Positions 1 through 7,014 of a stretch of 8,811 nt of DNA are shown in pieces. The number at the start of each line of letters is the position of its first letter. The first letter of the stretch is position 1. The stretch spans positions 1 through 8,811 of the forward strand of contig CAZHSN010000158.1 in the NCBI GenBank assembly GCA_964535125.1, given 5' to 3'. The notes under the pieces were generated by a model. The model searched no databases and was not told where the DNA came from. It worked only from the letters and a program-made list of their open reading frames with translations. The DNA is from CAZHSN01 sp964535125. GTDB taxonomy: Bacteria; Armatimonadota; HRBIN16. The position numbers and the translations under genes were made by a program.

Positions 1-237
1 GTATTGCGGCGTATCTGGCGATTCACAAGCTGGGATCGCACCTTATCTATCATGTCATCAGGATATGATCAGCCATCATGAGGCGTCATGCCGGTAGCTG
101 GATGACCCAGCGCTCTCTGGGTGGCCGTGAAGCGGTCCAGGCGCACTCCCGCTGAGGGCCTTGCTGGTCATTATCGCGCGATGCGCGTCGTTACGGCGGA
201 CCTCGGCTGGCAATGAGCGGGCCGATCCAAGCAGGGG
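1..237. other. Left-edge region without a secure gene
   Basis: No convincing complete gene is visible. Two short open edges compete. On the plus strand, frame 3 is open from the edge to a TGA at 66-68 and would give the last 21 residues of a protein (IAAYLAIHKLGSHL...). On the minus strand, an ATG at 53-51 opens a frame that runs off the left edge (MIDKVRSQLVNRQ...), but it has no recognisable Shine-Dalgarno sequence. They overlap, so at most one is real, and neither can be assigned. Two small hairpins are present: ACCCAG/CTGGGT at 105-110 and 117-122, and CGCGC/GCGCG at 175-179 and 183-187. Neither is followed by a T-tract on either strand, so they are weak as terminators for the gene ending at 238. 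Confidence 0.3.
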
Positions 238-1536
238 TCAGATAACGCCAGTGAGCTGCTGCAGCGCCTCGAGGGAGATCCCGCGGGTGGTGGTGTTCGC
301 CTGTACAGCCAGAGCGGCGGCGGCTCCGGCAGATTGTCCGGTGATGTAGCAGCCGGGCATAACGCGGATCGACGCCTGCATCGCACGATCGGTACTGACG
401 CACCGGCCGCACACCAGCAGGTTGTCCAGACCGCGGGGTGTCAGGATGCGATACGGGATGCCGTAGCTTTCACCTGGCTGATAGCGCAGCCGCTGATAGT
501 CATCCAAAAAAGCCCGGTAACTGGCGTCATCGGGGCCCGCGGCGTGCATGTCGACCGGGTAGGCGTACCGGCCGATCTCATCGGGGAAGCTGGCGCGTTT
601 AAGGAAATCATCCAGGCACAGCACATAATCACCCAGAATGCGGCGCGTTTCGCGTACCCCCAGTAACGGGGCCGTACAGACCAGTTCCATCCGTTCGAAA
701 CCCTTCAGGTACCGTTTATAGTACTGTTCGTATTCCAGCAGCGCGCGCCGCGCAGCGACCAGAGCGGGGGTGAGTGACGCCTCGTCGCAGCCGTCCACCC
801 CGAACGCATGGCCAATATTCCCGCCGCCAACGGTCTCACCGACAGGCCACATGCCAGGCAGGTGGCGGTCCGGAACGCTGAGTATTCCGTCACGTATCGC
901 CTCATCGATCCGGCTGTCGCCGGCGCCCAGTCCGGAAGACCACACGGTCGGCCAGTCGATACCAGCCCACAGGCTGCACAGAGTGGCCGGCTGCATGCGT
1001 CCGGCGTTGTCTCCTTGCAGATACTCGGCGCCTGCGCGTACCGCCAGGTCGCCGTCTCCCGTAGCGTCGACGAACATCCGGGCCTCAACGGCGAACAATC
1101 CGGATTTACCGGCGCAGATCGCATGGGTGAGCTGCCGTCCATCCAGGCAGGCGTCGAGTACCTGTGTCTGAAACAGGAACGTCACGCCGGCCTGCTCCAA
1201 CAGCGTGTCATATACGCGCTTCAGTACCTCTACCCGAATGCCGAATCCGTCCGGCGGACAGGTGCCGCCTTCACGGCGGAGCGCTTGCAGAATTCGTTCG
1301 CCCGCCCCTGCCGCCAGGAAGCGAACGCCGTCGGTGAACTGCATGAACGCCGGCACCAGGCCGGATGTGCCCATACCGCCCAGGCATTGGGTGGCTTCGA
1401 CCAACATCACGTGGCATCCCTGTTCGGCTGCGGTGATCGCTGCCGCTACGCCGGCTGGTCCGCCTCCGGCGATGAGTACGTCTGGACGGTACCGTACCGG
1501 CAGTTCGCGGCTGTAGGTCAGATGGGAGCCGTGCAT
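238..1536 (-). CDS. FAD-dependent oxidoreductase (FAD_oxidored-type flavoprotein)
   Basis: Complete 432-residue protein. A dinucleotide-binding fold opens at residues 19-47: the glycine motif GGGPAG is at 24-29 and an acidic residue that would bind the ribose of FAD is E47. It is followed by CLGGMGTSG (51-59), typical of the FAD-dependent oxidoreductase family often labelled FAD_oxidored (PF12831). A second flavin-contact segment, VDATGDGDLAVRAGA, lies in the middle. The C-terminal CGRCVSTDRA (376-385) and the GQSAGAAAALA stretch complete the FAD site. These features are seen directly; the family name rests on recall. The substrate is unknown. The start at 1536 is supported by AGGAGG (complement of 1543-1548) six bases upstream. 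No signal peptide is present, so it is probably cytoplasmic. It is divergent from the glycosidase operon across 150 nt, suggesting shared control and a role in metabolising a sugar-related compound, which is inference. Members of this family commonly sit beside glycoside hydrolases in Planctomycetota and relatives. Confidence 0.88.
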   Translation of the reverse strand: MHGSHLTYSRELPVRYRPDVLIAGGGPAGVAAAITAAEQGCHVMLVEATQCLGGMGTSGLVPAFMQFTDGVRFLAAGAGERILQALRREGGTCPPDGFGIRVEVLKRVYDTLLEQAGVTFLFQTQVLDACLDGRQLTHAICAGKSGLFAVEARMFVDATGDGDLAVRAGAEYLQGDNAGRMQPATLCSLWAGIDWPTVWSSGLGAGDSRIDEAIRDGILSVPDRHLPGMWPVGETVGGGNIGHAFGVDGCDEASLTPALVAARRALLEYEQYYKRYLKGFERMELVCTAPLLGVRETRRILGDYVLCLDDFLKRASFPDEIGRYAYPVDMHAAGPDDASYRAFLDDYQRLRYQPGESYGIPYRILTPRGLDNLLVCGRCVSTDRAMQASIRVMPGCYITGQSAGAAAALAVQANTTTRGISLEALQQLTGVI

Positions 1537-1686
1537 GTCATGCCTCCTGCGCCGCGATCGCCTGGATGCTACGCGAAGCGGTCTTCACGTGTATGATATC
1601 GGCTGCCGGCAGGATGTACTTCCTTCTGCGGCGAACCGTGCTGTCGTGTTTTGCGATACCCTATCGCTGCCAAGGGGGATGCCTGC
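1537..1686. promoter_or_regulatory. Divergent intergenic region, probable promoters for both sides
   Basis: This 150-nt stretch separates the minus-strand flavoprotein from the plus-strand operon, so promoters for both should lie here. Ribosome binding sites are clear: AGGAGG on the minus strand (1543-1548) and AGGGGG on the plus strand (1673-1678, eight bases before the ATG at 1687). A TATGAT box at 1592-1597 is a possible plus-strand -10 element, but no matching TTGACA-like -35 is found at the expected spacing, so promoters cannot be placed. Palindromes are frequent: GCGATCGC (1554-1561), CTGCCGGCAG (1603-1612) and the longer repeat at 1653-1667, listed separately. Some are expected by chance in GC-rich DNA. 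Confidence 0.4.
1653..1667. promoter_or_regulatory. Operator-like inverted repeat GCGATA-CCC-TATCGC
   Basis: Perfect 6-bp arms (1653-1658 and 1662-1667) flank a 3-bp centre, just upstream of the AGGGGG ribosome binding site of the plus-strand operon. The size and place fit a binding site for a dimeric repressor acting on the operon, or a small hairpin in the 5' untranslated RNA. No regulator gene is in the window and I saw no second copy, so the role is inferred only from symmetry and position. Confidence 0.3.
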
Positions 1687-3786
1687 ATGCTGATCTTTTG
1701 CTGTCCGGCGGAGAACGACCTGTACCGGCTGGCGGTGCGCCGCTGGCGCAGCTGCCGGCGTGTCGATACACCGCAGGAGGCGGTGCATGCGGCTCCTGAG
1801 GGTTCTGGCGTGATGCTGCTTCCCCGGCAGTATCCCGATGCTGCGGACACACTGGGAGAGCCCATCTGGCGGACTATCATCCAGAAGCGACTGCGCGTAT
1901 ATGCCGAATACGTGACGGATGTGCCGGGCGCACCATCTGGTGCGATCAGACGGGCGGAGTGGGAGCGCGGTGTGGCCGCAAGTATCGAGCTGCAGCCCGA
2001 TCTTGCCTATCTGCGGATCCTGGCGCTGCATGACTGCCGCTACCTGACGGTGCCGGTCGAGTCGCCGTTGCTGGTGATGGCGCGTGTCGCCGGGTTCGAT
2101 ACCGCCGTGTATGGGCTGCCGCCGCGCACCTATCCGCTGCTGTATCGGTCGCCCGAGCATCCGGAACACATCCTGGCTGCATCGACGGCGCTCAGCCACT
2201 TCTGTGTCGGCCGGTATGCGCCGTCGGACGCTTGGGCAGCGGTCTGGGATTTCATTCTGCGCTGGGTGACAAGGGGATCCCGGCCGATCCGCCTGCGGTG
2301 GTCGCCTCTTGTTACCCCGATGATGGATCCGACGCAGCCGGTGACTCCGGATCGGGAGCGCACCGCTTTGAGGCAATGCAGCCGCTGGTACCATGCATCG
2401 CGTCTGCTGGTCAGTTCCGATGAGTGGCAAGAGATCACCGTGTCGTTGAAGGATGGGTTAGAGGAGCGCGCGATGCCAAAGGAGGGCCAGATCGGCGGCG
2501 ACGGCCGGTATGGACTGTTGGAGGGCTACGCATCGCGCATTCTGCCGAACGGAGAGCAGCCGCAGCGGCTGCCGCTGCGTGCAGACTGCAACGCCGAGGC
2601 GGCCATGGTGCTGGCGCTGGATTGGGTTGTGAACCGCTCGGCGGACAGCCGGACGGTCGCGTCGAACCTGCTCGACTTCGTGTACCACCGCTCCGGTATG
2701 CATGGCGGCGCCCGCGGCAATCCCAAGCATCCCGCGTATGGCCTGATCGCCTGGGGAGCGGTTGCGCCCGCCTGGGAGGTGGCGAACTACGGAGACGACG
2801 CCGCTCGGGTCGCGCTGGCCACCATGCTGACCGCGGCCTGCCTGCAGCGGTCCGACTGGGATGACGCTTTGACGCGCGTGATCTGGTCCAACCTGCGTAC
2901 CACGGGGCGGTTTGGCTTTCGAGGCGACCGGGTGGATGTGCCGGCGCTGGAGGCGCATGGCTGGCGGCACTTCCACGATGCGCCGACAGTGAACTGCGCA
3001 CCGCACTTCGAGTCGTATCTGTGGGCGTGTTATTTGTGGGCATACCGTCAGACCGGATACGCTCCGCTGCGTGAGAAGGCTGCGTGCGCGATCCGGATGA
3101 CGATGGAGGCCTATCCGCATCAGTGGCGATGGGGGGATTCGATCGAACGGGCCCGCATGCTGCTGAGCCTGGCCTGGCTGATCCGCGTGGATGACACCGC
3201 CGAGCACCGCGGATGGTTGATGCGCGTGGCGGACGATCTGCTGAAGCTGCAGGAGCCATGCGGGGCGATCCGCGAGACCGTGAATGAAAGCGGAGGCGGC
3301 GGCCACTACTTCGCCCCGTCATCCAATGAAGCCTACGGCACCTCCGAGACCCCGCTGATCCAGACCAACGACGATGCGGCCAGCGACCAGCTGTACACGA
3401 CCGGGTTCGCGCTGCTGGGTCTGCACGAGGCCGTGGGCGCTACGGGAGATGCCGGTCTGGCGCAGGCAGAGCAGCGGCTGGCGCACTACCTGTGCCGCAT
3501 CCAGAACCGCAGCGACCAGCTTCGCTGGCTGCATGGCTCATGGTTTCGGGCATTCGACTTCAAACGATGGGAGCCATGGGCCAGTTCCGCCGACGTGGGA
3601 TGGGGCGCCTGGTGTGTGGAGTCCGGGTGGAGCATGGCCTGGACGGCGGCCGTTATGGGGCTTCGGCAGCAGCACACTACGCTGTGGGACAAGACCGCTT
3701 CGGTGCGGATCGATCGGTGCGTACGGTCGGTGATGCAGCGACTGGCGGAAAATGACGGCGGTCCCTGGAGGGGAGGCGCGCAGTAG
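1687..3786 (+). CDS. Uncharacterised large protein: amidotransferase-like N-terminus and alpha/alpha-toroid-like C-terminus
   Basis: Protein of 699 residues. A TTG at 1651 would add 12 residues, but the ATG at 1687 has AGGGGG eight bases upstream and is preferred. Residues 1-80 look like a Rossmann or class I amidotransferase-like segment (hydrophobic strand MLIFCC, then VMLLPRQYP at 42-50 and LRVYAEY at 69-75). No catalytic Cys-His-Glu triad is evident, so this part is probably non-catalytic. Residues 120-195 carry LVMARVAGFDTAVYGLP (129-145) and LSHFCVGRYAP (169-179), which I recall from unnamed proteins of Planctomycetota and Lentisphaerota. From about 270 to 665 the sequence is helical and rich in aromatic residues, with DGRYGLLEGYASRI (272-285), RADCNAEAAMVLAL (298-311), PHFESYLWACYLWAYRQTG (439-457), IRETVNESGGGG (528-539) and ADVGWGAWCVESGWS (635-649). 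This resembles six-hairpin glycosidase toroids. Acidic residues D300 and E304 are candidates for a catalytic site, but this is a guess. No signal peptide. The GH95-type gene follows 34 nt later, so the two are probably co-transcribed and act on related sugars. Confidence 0.72.
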   Translation: MLIFCCPAENDLYRLAVRRWRSCRRVDTPQEAVHAAPEGSGVMLLPRQYPDAADTLGEPIWRTIIQKRLRVYAEYVTDVPGAPSGAIRRAEWERGVAASIELQPDLAYLRILALHDCRYLTVPVESPLLVMARVAGFDTAVYGLPPRTYPLLYRSPEHPEHILAASTALSHFCVGRYAPSDAWAAVWDFILRWVTRGSRPIRLRWSPLVTPMMDPTQPVTPDRERTALRQCSRWYHASRLLVSSDEWQEITVSLKDGLEERAMPKEGQIGGDGRYGLLEGYASRILPNGEQPQRLPLRADCNAEAAMVLALDWVVNRSADSRTVASNLLDFVYHRSGMHGGARGNPKHPAYGLIAWGAVAPAWEVANYGDDAARVALATMLTAACLQRSDWDDALTRVIWSNLRTTGRFGFRGDRVDVPALEAHGWRHFHDAPTVNCAPHFESYLWACYLWAYRQTGYAPLREKAACAIRMTMEAYPHQWRWGDSIERARMLLSLAWLIRVDDTAEHRGWLMRVADDLLKLQEPCGAIRETVNESGGGGHYFAPSSNEAYGTSETPLIQTNDDAASDQLYTTGFALLGLHEAVGATGDAGLAQAEQRLAHYLCRIQNRSDQLRWLHGSWFRAFDFKRWEPWASSADVGWGAWCVESGWSMAWTAAVMGLRQQHTTLWDKTASVRIDRCVRSVMQRLAENDGGPWRGGAQ

Positions 3787-3820
3787 ATCACCGGCGCATG
3801 CCGGATTTGCGGGGAGACTG

Positions 3821-5971
3821 ATGCACACAACCAATGGAATGTGGATGCGATATCCGGCGGGATGGTGGGGCGCCCGCTGGCGTGAGGCGTTACCGCTGGG
3901 CAACGGCCAAGTGGGCGCATTGGTTTATGGCAGCGTCCATCAGGAGCGGGTGCTGCTGACGCACGAGGCGTTATGGCAGGCGTGTTACCGGCCTGAGATG
4001 CCTGCGGTGCACGACGTACTGCCGGAGATACGCCGGCTGATCGCCGAGGGACGTCCTGAGTGCGCGCAGCCGCTGATGACCGAGGCGCTGGCGCAGCGGC
4101 GACATGTGCCCAGCGCCAGCTTTCCGGCGCCGTTGGGCGACCTGTTGGTGCGGCAACCGATGGCTGAACCGTTCCGCGACTATCGGCGCGCATTGGACTT
4201 TGGCGGTGGCGAGGCGACGATCGGCTGGCGTTCAGGCGCTGCTCGGTTTGAACGGCGGTTTTTCGTGTCCCGCGTCGATGATGTGGTCGCTGGTCTCTTC
4301 ACCGCCAGCGCTTCCGGTCAGTTGGATCTGGAGGTGGGATTATCGGTCCATGATCCGCAGGATGCGGTGCGTCCGGAACTCCTGCCGGCGGAAGCCGTCT
4401 CCCTGACATCGCATGACTGTGTGCTGTATGCGGCCCGGAACGATGATGGAACGGACTTTGGCGCCGTCCTTCGGGTGGTGGCCGAAGGCGGCCTGGTGAC
4501 GGCGAAGGGCGACCGGCTATGCGTTGCGCGCGCCGACAGCGTGATGCTGCTGATCAAGGTGTTTGTGAACGGCAACCGTGACACCGCTTGGCCGGTACTC
4601 GCGGACCAGCTGCGCCAGATGAATGAACCGTATTCGGTATTGGCCGCCCGTCACTGCCAGGCCCATTCCGCGCTGTATCACCGCGTGCAAGTCGAACTGG
4701 GCGCGGATCCGGCCGAGCGCGCACTGAGCAACGAAGAACTGCTGCTGAGGGCGTATGCGGGCGCTGCGCCGCTGGCGCTGGCGGAACGGTTATGGGCGTA
4801 TGGACGGTACCTGTTCGTTTCAGCGCTTCGGCCTGGAGGACTGCCCTGTCCGCTGCTGGGCCTGTGGAGCGGCGAGTATGGCGGCATGTGGAGCTTCAAC
4901 ATGTTCAACGTCAATGCACAGATGATCCACTGGCAGGGGTTGTCCGGTAACCTGCCGGAGCTGGTCATGCCGTTGTTCGACTATCTGGAGCGCCATCTGC
5001 CGGATTTACGCGTGAATGCCCGTCAGCTGTTCGATTGCCGGGGGATCCATCTGTCATCGGTGTCGATGCCGGACAACGGACTGGTTCGCTGTACGATCTA
5101 CCACATTCTGTTCTTCGTAGGGGCCGCCGGGTGGGCCGCGCAGCACTTCTATGACTACTGGCGTTATACCGGGGACCTGGAGTTCTTACGCACTAGAGCG
5201 CTGCCGTTCCTGCGTGAGGTGGCGTTGTTCTACCAGGACTATTGCCAGTGGGACACGGACGGCCGCGCACATCTCTCGCCCAGCAGCTCGCCGGAAAACA
5301 CCCCCGGAAACTGGTGGGACGGCAGCGAGGGGGGCGGTAACATGCAGACCACGTATGACGCCACCATCGAAGTGGCGATCGCACGCGAAGTGTTGACGCA
5401 TCTGCTGGAAGGCAGTGAACGGTGCGGGCTATATGCCGANNNNNNNNNNNNNNNNNNNNNNNNNNNNNNNNNNNNNNNNNNNNNNNNNNNNNNNNNNNNN
5501 NNNNNNNNNNNNNNNNNNNNNNNNNNNNNNNNNNNNNNNGGCGACGGAGATCGTGCGCTGGATTGCCTGAACTGGATCAGCCGCTCCTGTTTGACCAACA
5601 ATCTCTTCACGCTGCATAACGACTGGCGGGAGATGGGGATCGCCCTGGAGCTGCCGCATGCGCCGTTCCAGATCGATGCCAACATGGGTTGGACCAGTGC
5701 GATCCAGGAGATGCTCGTTCAGTCCGATGACGGCTGCGTGCGGCTGCTGCCGGCGCTGCCGTCAAGCTGGCGCAAAGGACATGTGAGCGGCCTGCGCACG
5801 CGCGGCGGCATTACGGTGGATTTGGAGTGGGACGCCGACCGACAGCACTGGAGCGCGTCGCTGTTGTCGGCTGCCGCGCAGGATCTGACGGTGTCGGTGG
5901 GAGCGATCCGCCCTGGGCAGTGGCAGATATCGCTGCCGGCGGACACACCGACGGTTTTGCCGCAGGCATAA
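3821..5971 (+). CDS. Glycoside hydrolase family 95-type enzyme (alpha-L-fucosidase/alpha-L-galactosidase class), interrupted by an assembly gap
   Basis: The reading frame is 716 codons, including 34 unknown residues (540-573). The N-terminal beta domain has the family signature WREALPLGNGQVGALVYG (20-37) and LLTHEALW. The toroid catalytic domain contains NVNAQMIHW (363-371); N363 and N365 should match the asparagines that help the catalytic water in Bifidobacterium AfcA. SPEN at 490-493 carries E492, the likely general acid, and PFQIDANMG (615-623) carries D619, matching the aspartate that activates the asparagine. LLPALPSSW and GLRTRGGITVDLEW mark the C-terminal beta domain. Known GH95 enzymes hydrolyse alpha-1,2-L-fucosides or alpha-L-galactosides by inversion; the residue matches are from memory. 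The start at 3821 follows GGGGAG by four bases. An in-frame ATG at 3752 would overlap the previous gene and add 23 unconserved residues. No signal peptide, suggesting a cytoplasmic enzyme. The sequence departs from typical members (DANMG instead of the common DGNFG; CRGIHLSSV in place of the usual region), so its specificity may differ. Confidence 0.85.
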   Translation: MHTTNGMWMRYPAGWWGARWREALPLGNGQVGALVYGSVHQERVLLTHEALWQACYRPEMPAVHDVLPEIRRLIAEGRPECAQPLMTEALAQRRHVPSASFPAPLGDLLVRQPMAEPFRDYRRALDFGGGEATIGWRSGAARFERRFFVSRVDDVVAGLFTASASGQLDLEVGLSVHDPQDAVRPELLPAEAVSLTSHDCVLYAARNDDGTDFGAVLRVVAEGGLVTAKGDRLCVARADSVMLLIKVFVNGNRDTAWPVLADQLRQMNEPYSVLAARHCQAHSALYHRVQVELGADPAERALSNEELLLRAYAGAAPLALAERLWAYGRYLFVSALRPGGLPCPLLGLWSGEYGGMWSFNMFNVNAQMIHWQGLSGNLPELVMPLFDYLERHLPDLRVNARQLFDCRGIHLSSVSMPDNGLVRCTIYHILFFVGAAGWAAQHFYDYWRYTGDLEFLRTRALPFLREVALFYQDYCQWDTDGRAHLSPSSSPENTPGNWWDGSEGGGNMQTTYDATIEVAIAREVLTHLLEGSERCGLYAXXXXXXXXXXXXXXXXXXXXXXXXXXXXXXXXXXGDGDRALDCLNWISRSCLTNNLFTLHNDWREMGIALELPHAPFQIDANMGWTSAIQEMLVQSDDGCVRLLPALPSSWRKGHVSGLRTRGGITVDLEWDADRQHWSASLLSAAAQDLTVSVGAIRPGQWQISLPADTPTVLPQA
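5440..5539. other. Assembly gap (100 N) inside the GH95-type gene
   Basis: A run of exactly 100 N. The frame happens to continue across it, but 100 is a conventional filler and not a measurement. The family segment that normally lies here, ending just before DGDRA (575-579), includes a G-x-L-x-E-W motif, an H-R-H-x-S-H-L motif and a G-W-S-x-x-W motif. By comparison with the family as I remember it, roughly 80-100 residues should be missing rather than 34. Confidence 0.95.
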
Positions 5972-5980
5972 GGGCCCATG

Positions 5981-6012
5981 GCCCCCGTCGGGAGCGCGCA
6001 TCCGGCGGGGGC
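5981..6012. terminator. Strong hairpin between convergent genes, possible bidirectional terminator
   Basis: A 12-bp stem pairs 5981-5992 with 6001-6012 (GCCCCCG with CGGGGGC at the base, then mostly Watson-Crick pairs with two G-T wobbles) around an 8-nt loop. It starts nine bases after the GH95-type stop codon and lies 16 bases beyond the stop of the minus-strand gene C. The position suits a terminator for both converging operons. There is no T-tract on either side, so it is not a classic intrinsic terminator and may instead stabilise the transcript ends. A smaller ACCCC/GGGGT hairpin (6034-6038 with 6043-6047) overlaps the end of gene C. Confidence 0.5.
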
Positions 6013-6028
6013 GCCAGGCGATGGGGGG

Positions 6029-6967
6029 TTACAACCCCTTGCGGGGTGACTCGGTCTCCTTATCCTCTGAGCTGGTGTCCGGTACTAGTTGGGAAGCCAC
6101 ACCGATAACCCCCACATAGACCAGCGTTTCGGCTGCGGCGTTGCTGGTCTGCAGCGAATAGGTGTGGTTGGCGTCGCCCAACCAGATCAATACGGGCGCT
6201 ATGGGATCCTTGCTGGATCGTACCAGCTTGCCGTCGTGGCTGGTGTAGAGCTTTCCGGTGATCTGAGCCATGGTGTTATCGCATCGGATCACGGCGGACG
6301 CCAGTCGGTCACCCGTTTCGATATTGGCCAGCTTGAACGACTCGCCTTTGGCCAGCACGCAGCCCACCATCAGCCAGTTACCTGACAATAACATGGATGC
6401 CACCTGGTCCATAGACACGTTCAGGGCGCTGGCCATTCCATTTTGTTCGGCGATGACCATGATTGCGGCTGATTGAAGTCTCGACAAGGCGCCTCGATAG
6501 CCGTTTGGCGTCAGCACGGCTACGCTGCAGCCGACGGGCGTTTGGCTGGAGCCGGAGCGCCCCAGTTCGACTGTGACGTAGGTGTCGCGCGGGACCTTGA
6601 TATCTATCAACGGCGGGTTGCCCGCTCCAAGATCGATCGCCTGTCCCTCACTCCCGCTCAGTAATAGCCAGAGCTCGCTGTTCAGGCCCGTGCTGAGCGC
6701 CTCCAGCCGGACGGGTGTGTTAGCCTTGACCCATAACCGGAACGAGGCGCGCTCGCCGCCAACCAGCGAGGTGGCGTAGAGGCATATATCCTGGCGGTAA
6801 AACCCGTATGTGCTTCCTAACCGTTGACTCATCTCTTTGCTGTGGAGCGCCGCATGCGAGGCGGCGCATTTGGCTGCCAGATTTAAGTGGGTGTCATTAT
6901 CCGAACGGACAGGCAGTGCGGTCTGCAGGGTGGTGCAAAGCATCAAAAAAACTAATAAAGTACGCAT
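6029..6967 (-). CDS. Secreted protein of unknown function, paralog C
   Basis: Complete 312-residue protein; I do not recognise the family. It begins with a signal peptide (MRTLLVFLMLCTTLQTALPV), so it is exported. After a helical segment comes YGFYRQDICLYATSLVGGE (54-72) and SFRLWVKANT (75-84), shared with paralogs A and B. A beta-rich region follows, then PVGCSVAVLTPNGY (144-157) and a helical linker (about 158-195). A second, shorter copy of the same pattern follows, with NWLMVGCVLAKGESFKL (197-213) and CDNTMAQITG (229-238). The tail has IWLGDANHTYSLQTSN (261-276) and ETLVYVGV. Cysteines 34, 62, 147 and 229 match cysteines 34, 58, 145 and 229 of A, so disulphides are possible. The start is supported by GGAGG (complement of 6973-6977) five bases upstream. 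It is the last gene of the probable operon, 47 nt after B. The C-terminus is charged and probably disordered. Confidence 0.8.
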   Translation of the reverse strand: MRTLLVFLMLCTTLQTALPVRSDNDTHLNLAAKCAASHAALHSKEMSQRLGSTYGFYRQDICLYATSLVGGERASFRLWVKANTPVRLEALSTGLNSELWLLLSGSEGQAIDLGAGNPPLIDIKVPRDTYVTVELGRSGSSQTPVGCSVAVLTPNGYRGALSRLQSAAIMVIAEQNGMASALNVSMDQVASMLLSGNWLMVGCVLAKGESFKLANIETGDRLASAVIRCDNTMAQITGKLYTSHDGKLVRSSKDPIAPVLIWLGDANHTYSLQTSNAAAETLVYVGVIGVASQLVPDTSSEDKETESPRKGL

Positions 6968-7014
6968 GGTAACCTCCGTGCTCTCGGTGTGTCAGGCAAG
7001 CCGGATACCGCCGG

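Noticed and set aside
175..187. CGCGC-GAT-GCGCG hairpin after the flavoprotein gene
   Set aside because: Only 5 bp with a 3-nt loop and no T-tract; such sequences arise often by chance in GC-rich DNA.
808..1596. Plus-strand open frame of 262 codons opposite the flavoprotein gene
   Set aside because: It is a high-GC antisense shadow: the opposite strand has clear FAD-binding motifs and a proper ribosome binding site, while this frame shows no domain signature.
1651..1686. TTG start giving a 711-residue version of the toroid-like protein
   Set aside because: The TTG lies beside the palindrome and has no ribosome binding site; the ATG at 1687 has AGGGGG at good spacing.
2435..3322. Minus-strand open frames of 282-295 codons within the toroid-like gene
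   Set aside because: The products are rich in Arg, Pro, Ser and Ala with no motif, as expected from the complement of GC-rich coding DNA; the plus-strand frame has conserved aromatic and acidic blocks.
3752..3820. Upstream ATG at 3752 for the GH95-type gene, overlapping the previous gene
   Set aside because: The added 23 residues are unlike the family N-terminus, and the ATG at 3821 has its own GGGGAG just upstream and leads straight into the conserved start of the beta domain.
3486..4193. Minus-strand open frame of 235 codons across the toroid-GH95 junction
   Set aside because: Antisense to two supported genes and of low-complexity composition; it has no recognisable domain.
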